Source: Blumeriella jaapii (taxonomy: Eukaryota > Ascomycota > Leotiomycetes > Helotiales > Drepanopezizaceae). From it: a stretch of DNA of 64,000 bases. The stretch is from the NCBI GenBank assembly GCA_009599575.1, contig VWND01000022.1:124001-188000 (forward strand). The letters are read 5' to 3'. The notes below the pieces were generated by a model. The model was not told where the DNA came from. It did no database searches and saw nothing but the letters and a program-made list of their open reading frames with translations. The translations under genes and the position numbers were made by a program. This document shows, piece by piece, positions 55,704 to 64,000 of this stretch. Every line of letters begins with the position of its first letter. Positions within the stretch are counted from its first letter, which is position 1.

Positions 55704-56480
55704 ACTGAAATGGGACAGTATTTGCTGGAGCGAGTGGTTGGTGTTGGTGTGTTTGGGATAGAGAAGAGTTGGATCTTGTTGCTGACGAGAAGGAAATGTG
55801 AAGCTTTGAGATATGAAGTGGCTAGATTCGGTGTATTGTGCGAGGCAAGGAGATGATGTCTGACTTGAGACAATGGTCCATATGAGTAGATACTGAGCAG
55901 CAGCAAAAAGGGGGTGATGTATCGCTGCCACCGAGACGACTCAGTCCATCAAGGGTTCATTGCACCAGAACTGCAGGCAGTTATACACAGACCTGCCTGG
56001 ACTGGATGGACATCATAACATAAAGTTTGAACTTCCGCGGTCCTCAGCAGCATATTGGTTTCATCTGCATTCTGAACGGTGGATATCTCCGAGCTTGCAG
56101 GCGCTCGCTTGAATGAAGCTTATCAAAGTACTGGGGCAGACGTATGAAACATAAAGGCTGATAACAGAATGCCAGATAGACCGCCAATCAGAGATCTCGA
56201 AACGATAACAGATATTAGCAAAGGGGTACCAAGAGGTTGCAATAGTTACAGGTCGCCTGCGAGCTGTGGAGTCTCGAGTCTCGATGGATTCGACCCTTGG
56301 ATCGCTTAGTCAGAAGTCACCTGAGGAGGGGCATGGCATTGCAAAGGATCCGAATGTCAACAATACGCCGACAACGAGCTTTTGGTCAGCGTCAAGAAGC
56401 AAAATTGGCAGCTTTCCGCATCAGCAGCATCTGTTCTCTAAACTTCTCACTTCGTACATCTTAACCGGCAACCCAGCAAG
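55704..56480. promoter_or_regulatory. Divergent promoter DUF3602 / acireductone dioxygenase
   Basis: 777 bp between starts; no additional gene or repeat recognised. Confidence 0.45.
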
Positions 56481-57194
56481 ATGAAGGCATACTGGTACGA
56501 CAACGCCGCCGTACGTAAGCCCTCCTTTGCTTGGTTCAAAGAGCTCATTCCCTATGCTTCATCACGATGGCGCTGACAGACGGCAGGGTGACCAACGAGA
56601 AGACCATGATTCTGGACGCGCGGTGGACGCCGACTATCTCACCAAGCTCGGGGTGCTCTACTTCCACCTCCCCAACGAGGCCGACGTCGAGAAGCTAGCG
56701 AAGGAGAGGAGCTACAAGAACCGGGATGTGATCACCGTCTCGCCCGAGAAGATGGGCGATGTATACGAGGAAAAGGTCAAGTCGTTCTTTCACGAGCACT
56801 TGCACGAGGACGAAGAGATCAGGTACATCCGCGACGGCGTCGGCTTCTTCGACGTGCGGAGCGAGGGCGACGAATGGGTGCGCATACAGCTAGAGAAGGA
56901 CGATTTGATTGTTCGTGGCACTCATGATCGCTGCGAGCGGCGCAGGTCAAGCTGATGGTGTCTCAGATTTTGCCTGCGGGTATCTATCACCGTTTCACGA
57001 CGGACGCGAGCAACGTAGGCGGCTGGAACACCTTGGGGAAGCTAAGAGAGACTAACGATGGCTAGCATATCACGGCCATGCGACTGTTCAAGGAGGATCC
57101 GAAATGGACTCCGCTCAACCGCGGCCCCGAAGTCGATGCCAACCCGTTTCGAAAGGAGTATCTGGGGATCCGGACCCAGTCTGCGGGTGCGTAG
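56481..57194 (+). CDS. ADI1: Acireductone dioxygenase (ARD)
   Basis: Cupin metal enzyme of the methionine salvage pathway, converting acireductone to the keto-acid precursor of methionine. Exons 56481-56510, 56587-56910, 56967-57014 and 57066-57194 join in phase to 176 residues. The N-terminus [20 protein letters not shown] is typical. The block [20 protein letters not shown] is followed by metal ligands in [13 protein letters not shown] (His, His and Glu), and the fourth ligand His lies in [20 protein letters not shown]. The C-terminus is [20 protein letters not shown]. Exon 2 ends at a weaker donor (GTTCGT). No frame break. Confidence 0.95.
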
Positions 57195-58172
57195 TGCTGG
57201 TAAAGTGCATTGGAAGAGTTGGCTGGAGACAATCATTGTATGACGATGTGATGGTTTATGATGATTGAATACAAAAACGAGTACATAGCGAAGGCAAATA
57301 ACCAAGACTCCACGGTCCATCGGCATTGCAGGCACGTTGCTAAGCTCTCTCGTTTTACCAATAACATGGTACGGAGAGTTGGATAAAGTGCAAGGTGAAT
57401 AGCGATATCATCTTCTAGAGAGACACAGGCATGGCATTCACTTTTTTTCAATCACATTTGATTTCTTCGTAGATCTAGCTAACGACAACCCTACTCGAAC
57501 ATTGTGGCCGGCCTCCAGTACCTTTCCTTCTTTCGTTTGTGTCATATCCAGCAACACATCTTATTTTGGCATATTTGAGATGAAGCAGCTTGCACATCCA
57601 CCGGCCGGAATTTTCACTAGCCCACAGATACGAACCTAGCTTCCACCCTACACCCCATTACAAGCCCTTCCTACCTCTCAAAGACGTATAGACAGAGACC
57701 GTAGTCGAGTGACACATGTGAATCCAACCACCCCCACGAGTACGCTATCCCTCCCCAGCAAGGAAGTTTAAGACGAGCGACGCTGAGCAGACATGGCTTT
57801 TGTTTGAGCAGCCTGGCCTTTGGCTGCTGGTCGAACGCCTTGGTGTGGCAGTTGCGCAATGAAGCGCGGCACTGGCGCAGTCTTCAATACTTATCTTGTC
57901 GCCCATTTTTTCATATTCTTAAAACGATCTCTTTACTTACCTTAGCAATCTCTGTTCTCACATGTTCACATATCTTCTTGATCGCCAGCACAGCTTCAAT
58001 CACCGGCCGTTTCGTCTGAAAACCTCTACACTATATCACCTCCCAGCCAGGCGTGGAATTGGTCGCTACAGCTTCATCAACAAGCTGCCTTGAAGTGATG
58101 CCCAGTCTAGTATACTCATTTTTCAATTTACATCTCCAGCACAGAATATATTCCGCCATCCTCGATAACGGT

Positions 58173-58196
58173 GGACAGCTTTCCCGTAAGCTGTCC
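58173..58196. other. Perfect hairpin, 9-bp stem and 6-nt loop
   Basis: GGACAGCTT - TCCCGT - AAGCTGTCC. No T-tract follows and no gene end is near. Confidence 0.85.
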
Positions 58197-61100
58197 AAAG
58201 ATGAGTTGAATTTATGGAAATATTTAAGTGGAGGTGTGTGAATGTGTGCGGTGGTCACGAACTTACTACTGACGATGTATGACGTATAGCTAACTGTGCA
58301 GAATTCACTCAGTTGTATAATGATTGGAAGATTGTGTCCTGGCTGCTCAGCCGTGTGGACTATGCAAGCAAGAGGGCAATGGCCATAACCTTAGCAATGA
58401 AAAGCGGGTTGCAAAAGCGATAAGTTACACACGCAGGACATGTGATCTATGAGATATCTTCTGACGCTTGTCGTACCAAACCACAGAGTCGACACATCCC
58501 CACGGCTTCCGCGTCCTCTAGTCACTTCTGCTAGAAAGATGATTCAATCTCCTTGATGATATTCGCTTCACGCCGCATGGCATCCGAACGGGAAACACTT
58601 CTTGCTGGTTGAAATCCCTCAGAACTATGAATGATAAGGCGCCTGAAGCGTGAAAAGATTCAGTTGTCTTATGGTTGAGCTTACGACTTGTCTTGTGTTC
58701 ATTCACTCTTGACCATTTCGAAATAGCTTAAATTTTCCCGGTGAAAAAGTTTGAAATATTTCCGCAAAACTTAGTAGAACATGATCAGAAAAGACAAACG
58801 GGAAAGTTACGACGCCTGGCCAGAGTTAATTTTTTTTTTTCTCCAGGCCGAATGTTCTAGCACAAAAGATAAAAGTATAGAATCGATGGAATTTGGGGAT
58901 CGGAGGCCACCCTTTTCCGGCAAAGATGGGTAGAAAAAATGTCATGTAGGGCAAAAATGTTTGTTGAAATACAGTAAGACCATTCGAAACAAACGTCATT
59001 GAATAAAAACTCCGAAAAGCTAATCAGAGATACAAACATCAGAACCATTTGATCTGAATAAAGTCAATCAACTTGTATACAAACTTTGAAATTGCTTATA
59101 CTTCCCGATCCGACGTAAAGTTTTTTGCCACGCCGGCTTTGCATTTAAAAAGCATTTCAAAAACACTCGGCCTTTTTTAGTATATTGAATGAAATCTTAA
59201 CCAGGTTATCGGATTTTCGCTATAACGTTTAATGCTCATGTCATATGATTTCACAACTCCCTTCCCTTATATTGGTAGAAGCGTAAAGATCAACAGATTT
59301 CAAACAATCGCTTTGATTGCTTTCTTGCGCTGCTGTTGCTTCTTGTGATCTGCCGCTTGTGTTGACTCTTTCTGCTGTCGAAATTTTTTTTTTTTTGACT
59401 TTGTTGCGATATTTTTTAATCTTTCTCGCAAGCGTTTTTCCCCCGAAGTTGTCACTGTTGTGTGACATGAATGCATGCAATCACGAGCTTTTTAAGTTTT
59501 GCCGCGGACGCAGGACTGAATGCTGATCTTCCAAACCCGATCAAATGAAAACGTTGTGTTGTAAAATACATCGGGGCATGAACAGAAACCGCGTCGCTCG
59601 CAGGAAGTTAAGAGAATCTGGATGGTGTTCTTTGGATTTGGCAAGTCATGTTTTGCTGTGTTTGACATTGTAGCTATGCTTCCCTTGCAGGCGAAGCTCT
59701 GCTGGAAAGGAGCTGGCTTTCTATCCCCCAGTTAGGGACTTCGGGCTCGTCTTCAAGCTTTTTCCTGTGCATAGCATGGTTGCGGTTCGTTTACAAAGTT
59801 TCGGCCCGCCTTCAAGCTTCCCGAAAGTATCTCATCACTTCCGGTCCGGCACTCAGCAAAGCTCTTTTCCGGTATGTCTCGGTTGGCATGATAGGAATGT
59901 CTTTCCTTACATACAGAGTAGTATTTTTTAGAAGGGTAAATCGTCTTGTTGTTACTTGTATTTGTTGCCATATCAGCAAAGCCAAAGAAGGCTTTTTTAC
60001 TTGTTTATTCAAGAGCCGTCATAAGCCCAGCTTTCCTTTGTTATTCTCCTATTCCGTATAAAACCCCTGAAGCTTTCTCTTCAGCTCCCTCAGGCTCCGG
60101 ACTTCCCTGTATCCGAATGGATCCCAAACCTTGAACAAGATTTCACCGTCGGGAAAAGGCAACAATTACCGTGGACGAGCTAGAGGCGGTCCGAGATCCT
60201 GAGACAAATAGCTACAGTTCCTGTGTGGAGACGGAAAGCCAATAACTGCCTTTTAAGATGTCAAAACATAAATCCAATGTCACATAGAATATTGGAAAGG
60301 CTTATTCTTGCGGGGGGAAATTCACAATCACTGTTGATGTGGAGCAGAGGGGAGATGAAGAATCAACTGATATGCGATTGAGATCTAAGAGAGTGCGAGC
60401 AGAGATTATCTCACATACACGATGATGATGATATTGTTTAACGTCTGGAGAGTTTAGTGAAACTAACATTCATGTTGAGAGCAGCGAGAGCATACTACCC
60501 GTTGGAGCGAGAGTTTGGGATCCCGAAAACTTGTACAGTAACGCATAGCTAAGATCAGTGATCACCGATGATTAAGATTAAAGCATACATCAAGGCCCAA
60601 CACCAAGAAAATCAAGGCGCCAAGAGTACTCAAAGACCGACTTACTTGTGTTAGCTTCCGGGATTGACTCGGACAAAGCAAACGTCAATAGGGCATGACT
60701 AAGGTTGCATTTCAACAACACGACGCTCGTTAATTAAAGGATGCTGTCGCCTGATAAGACCATAAGGGGATTCTATCCGAAGCACCAAGCTCTCTGTACG
60801 TTTCTGTTTCCAATCAACTGTCATACATGTAGGATTCCAGCATTGTGGGATCAAAGATAGCTGCAAAAGCCACATTCTTGATCTAATGCTTGTAGGACAC
60901 ATCCGTAAACCTCGTCTTACCATAGAAATCCGGGACGAAATTGCTCGTTTGCTCCCTTCTCGTATTTACCGCTCGGCTGTTTATACATAAGCGCACATAG
61001 CCGTGGTGAAAGAAGCTCGTATTTGTTACAATCTCTTGCCCTTCCGTACCTGACTTGAGGTGACTTAGAGGTCGGAAAAATTCAGATATGACTAGCCTAA

Positions 61101-61813
61101 ACCGGTAAGTAGGAGTGCCCAGGGTTACGAGAACCGTGAGTCTTTCTTTGGCCTAGACGGGGCGGGGGAGAGGGGGAGGGGGGCCGGATTATTCAAGGTA
61201 AGATACTTCTGCATTAAGCGCGGGCTGGCGAGGGAAATGCTCCGGTGGAAAGATCAAAGTTTCATAGATTGTAACTCCAAGCGAGTTGGTGTCTAGGAAT
61301 CTAACTCAAAATCTATGAATATGGAAATCTAGTTCTAACTGTAACTTCCAATAAAGTCATTTTTCGTCAAGATACATTTCATATAAGGCAGTAGCGGCAG
61401 GAAAGCAAAGGTGTACTCCGTAGTCTCATAAGAAAAGTATGTAAAGTCCGAGGAAATCAGGCACGTACCACACATGAGCTGCTTTAGGAGCTACAAAGTT
61501 GAGACTTGAGTTAGCTGCTCTTAAGTGAAACACAGGAAGGGCACTATGTTCCCTTCGGTGCCCGCTTCTCGTACCGTAGTAAGAAAATGATGTTGATATC
61601 ACATTTTGAATCATGACTTGTAATCAATAATCTAGGAGAAAAAGTCAACTCTAAAGTAAAGAGACTCGCGCGTAGAAAGCTTCACAACCCTAGCCAAAAG
61701 GCTTTTAAAGAGAGCTGTAAAGAGAAAGTTGCTACTCGCGTGGCAAATCTGTCCGCCAAGAGCAAAATTCCTCACAACTAAGTGACCTTATCCACTCCCT
61801 TCATACCATGAGA

Positions 61814-61875
61814 CACCCTGCTCTTGAGTTTGGGCAAGAATGGAAGCTCAAAATCAGAGTCTCAAGAGCAGGGTG
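61814..61875. repeat. 15-bp perfect inverted repeat with 32-nt spacer
   Basis: CACCCTGCTCTTGAG at 61814-61828 and its exact complement CTCAAGAGCAGGGTG at 61861-61875, about 420 bp upstream of the secreted-protein gene. Confidence 0.9.
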
Positions 61876-62293
61876 CTGTATGGTTCCAGTCCAGCAGAGT
61901 GAAGGAACTCAAATGGGCCCATGATATGTTTGAGCAATTGTGTTCTAGGCAGACACACTTCATGAACGCACGAACAATGATTCGTTCAATTCCTGAGTCA
62001 GGTTCACAAGTGGAAGTGTCCGTGGTCTACAAGCAGAGGTAAATTAAGGTATTTGTCAAAGGAATAGGGTTTACTGAGGATCCAACCATAGAACATCCTT
62101 ATCTCAGTGAATCGAGGCTAGTGGACTTGTCGAACAATCGTTGATATGGACATTTCCTTGGAAGGAGGACATCTTGACCCCCCCGTTACTAACCCCCAAC
62201 ATAAATAGGACCGTTGTCGCCCGGGAAAGCAGTCTCTATCCTTCCCAGACACAACCTGAAACCACCTACCTACCCATCTTACTACTTTTCAAT

Positions 62294-62625
62294 ATGAGAT
62301 TCTTCACTCTGGCCACCGCTCTCGTTGCCCTGCCGCTGGCCATGGCCTTTCCAGCAGTCGTTGGTGGGGGGGTTGACCCGGCGTTCGTAGCCCGCAACGT
62401 CCTCGGAGACCCAATAGCTGCGCGGCAGGCGAGTTGCTGCTCGACTGGATTCATCGCACCTTGTGACTGCGGTGCTTGCTCCGTTCTTCAGTGCGCGGTA
62501 CGTTGGGCCCGAATTTCGTATTTCCCCCTTGCACGCATTGTCTGCAATGGCCTCTTTCTATTCGTTCTGCATGTGTGGCTGCTGATACTCTTCGGGTAGT
62601 ATGGTGGAAAACAGTGCAGCTGCTG
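62294..62625 (+). CDS. Small secreted protein with eight cysteines (76 aa)
   Basis: Starts MRFFTLATALVALPLAMAFP, a clear signal peptide. A propeptide-like segment follows with ARN and a possible processing site near AARQ. Exon 1 is 62294-62497, the intron is 62498-62598 (GTACGT...GGGTAG) and exon 2 is 62599-62625. After splicing the mature end reads SCCSTGFIAPCDCGACSVLQ then CAYGGKQCSC, giving eight cysteines in the last 30 residues. Without splicing the frame runs into a hydrophobic, implausible tail to 62599. A TATA-like CATAAATA lies at about 62200. No family recognised; the features fit a fungal effector or hydrophilic defence-type peptide. Unrelated in sequence to the secreted protein at 27791. 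Confidence 0.7.
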
Positions 62626-64000
62626 AGGAATTCGGTTGGATTTGGGATTTTCCTACGTAATGGAAGCCGGAGGGATCGATAAGCGAGGGGAGGATTACGA
62701 AGAGTTCCGAGTTCAGCAGGAAGGATATTGTTAGGATCTTGTTGCATTTGTCATACCAAGGTCCACAGCAGCCGTACGAAATGATTACGACTACTGGAGT
62801 GTAAACTTCATCCGTTAAGATCACTGCCGTTAGTCCAAATGCCAAAATCACACCAAAAAAGTCGATGCTTCACTTTCTTTCACTCCAGGTTATTAACAAA
62901 ATTATAGACCGTTTACATTATCTAGAGTGATTACCGAATGGACCGAGAACATTTCCTCATAAAGATTGTAATACTTTTTTAGGCATGAATGGTAAAAATG
63001 AAAGACCAGGATTCAAATAACATGTATTTGTCTAGGCCTTAGATTTCGCTTAATTCCTTGGCAAAATTGTGAACTGACGATATTGTCACTGAACCAACAA
63101 AATGAATTATCATAGCTACATCCCTTTTTCTCAAGTGAAGTGGTCGGTATCTTAATTGTGTGTACCTTCATCGTGTGTATATTAATATACTTACAATTTA
63201 GTTAATTAGTATTTATGAGGTACTTTCGCCAAGTATTTAGGTTTTTGGTGGTACAGTAAACAAACGACCCGCTACTCGCCACCGAAAAAGCAACTCAAGC
63301 TTGATGCTTTCAGCCACGGTCTCGCAACTTTACTTTATCTGTCAGGCATTGTGTACTCATAAGCGAGGGTGGAGGAGGTAGAGTGGAGAGCTTTTCACAA
63401 TCCAGGGATCCGGGGAAAAGTACTCCTGTGAAGAGTCGCAATGAAGTCCGGAAAATGATGCTTCTGGCGCACTGTTTTAGCCTCTTGCTTTTCAGACTAC
63501 ACTCTTTGTAAAGCATCTTGGCGGATCTGCATTCCTGATGATAAGCGAGAGATTCGTCTTTCGAGAAGACAATGGTCTGCTTGGTAAACAAATCTATAGT
63601 CACATCCTAGCCTGCAGCCGGACAGTCCTTATTTCTTCTGTGCTAATTATATTCGCGTCCACGGCAGCACACACCCTTCTGGGTACTCCTTACTTCCGTG
63701 GATTGCAATACCGAACTGCCTGGCCGCCTCCGGTGAGTTTTTTCGAGACATTCCACACTTTCCGTCACAGTGGTAATGGTTGCAGTGTGCTTAGGTGCTT
63801 TTTCGCTGAGCCCAAACACCACATCCATCTCGTGGTTGTTATCCATGCAAGAAAAGCAGCACCGGCAACCGGTTGAGATAAACAAGCAAGATGCAAAGCC
63901 CGAACACCCAGTGCCGTATCCGTTGCAAACACGGCGAGTGCATTGTAGACCGGGATCGAGCCAACAACGTCTCTAAACCGAGTATCGAGATTTCTTGCGA
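62626..64000. other. AT-rich tail of the window, possible partial gene at the end
   Basis: Mostly without signal. At 63538-63976 + there is an ORF containing a hydrophobic stretch TVLISSVLIIFASTAAHTLL, a GTGAGT donor at 63732 and a TTGCAG acceptor near 63785, after which another frame stays open to a stop at 63976. This could be a two-exon hypothetical gene, but an overlapping minus-strand ORF (63643-63885) is equally open and I cannot choose. Confidence 0.35.

Larger units (their letters stand above)
57195..62293. other. AT-rich gene desert, 5.1 kb
   Basis: I find no supported gene, tRNA or transposon protein. ORFs of 60-90 codons occur on both strands but lack recognisable sequence; several face each other across the same DNA (59241-59526, 59753-60061). 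Items noted: a perfect 9-bp stem-loop at 58173-58196, a 15-bp inverted repeat at 61814-61875, and A/T tracts near 58829, 59385 and 59415. The reduced GC compared with 33-57 kb resembles the accessory or repeat-derived compartments of fungal genomes. Confidence 0.5.

Noticed and set aside
61824..62042. Plus-strand ORF of 72 codons beside the inverted repeat
   Set aside because: No start context, no family and no codon bias; it simply spans the inverted repeat.

Overview
The window is nuclear DNA of a filamentous ascomycete (Pezizomycotina; class not determinable by eye). The evidence is short introns of about 45-100 nt, dense housekeeping genes, a fungal ERMES subunit (MMM1), a bifunctional ADE5,7, an aminopeptidase P, a HAP5-type CCAAT subunit, a DUF3602/Par32-type protein and small cysteine-rich secreted proteins. 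Most gene models were rebuilt by joining reading frames across GT-AG (three times GC-AG) introns; exon ends agree in phase unless stated.

Layout. 1-0.65 kb: 5' end of an oligopeptide transporter. 2-4 kb: unknown coiled-coil protein. 4.9-5.0 kb: intron-containing tRNA-Ala in a gene-poor stretch. 6.9-15 kb: SDR enzyme, derlin, centromeric histone CENP-A, homoserine kinase and ADE5,7. 16-21.3 kb: mitochondrial Trp-tRNA synthetase, mitochondrial uS10 and the rRNA-processing factor Fcf2. 22.6-27 kb: HAP5 and exocyst SEC15. 27.8-28.8 kb: a small secreted protein and a decayed tandem copy. 30-45 kb: Mei2-like RNA-binding protein, SUN-domain protein, FUN14 protein, aminopeptidase P and an importin-13/Kap122-type karyopherin. 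45.8-53.5 kb: SUR1/CSH1-type mannosyltransferase, MMM1, hotdog thioesterase, GDP-mannose transporter and a Plp1/TXNDC9-type protein. 54-57.2 kb: tRNA-Gly, DUF3602 protein and acireductone dioxygenase. 57.2-64 kb: AT-rich and almost gene-free, with one 8-cysteine secreted protein.

Functional threads. Several genes serve the secretory pathway (derlin, SEC15, SUN protein, GDP-mannose transporter, SUR1-type transferase) and mitochondria (MSW1, RSM10, FUN14, MMM1). The GDP-mannose transporter would supply the Golgi donor used by the SUR1-type transferase. Many genes are divergent pairs whose intergenic DNA carries mini- or microsatellites.

The most striking observation is that seven otherwise well-formed genes (ADE5,7, SEC15, Mei2-like, SUN, aminopeptidase P twice, SUR1-like, MMM1) each need a missing base or two to keep one frame, mostly in short homopolymers. 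The simplest explanation is uncorrected deletions in the assembly. Other points worth a look are three GC-AG introns, a 14-nt microexon in HAP5, two G/C homopolymers of exactly 25 nt, a tenfold 9-bp repeat inside an intron, and the secreted-protein pair. I found no convincing new multi-gene system.
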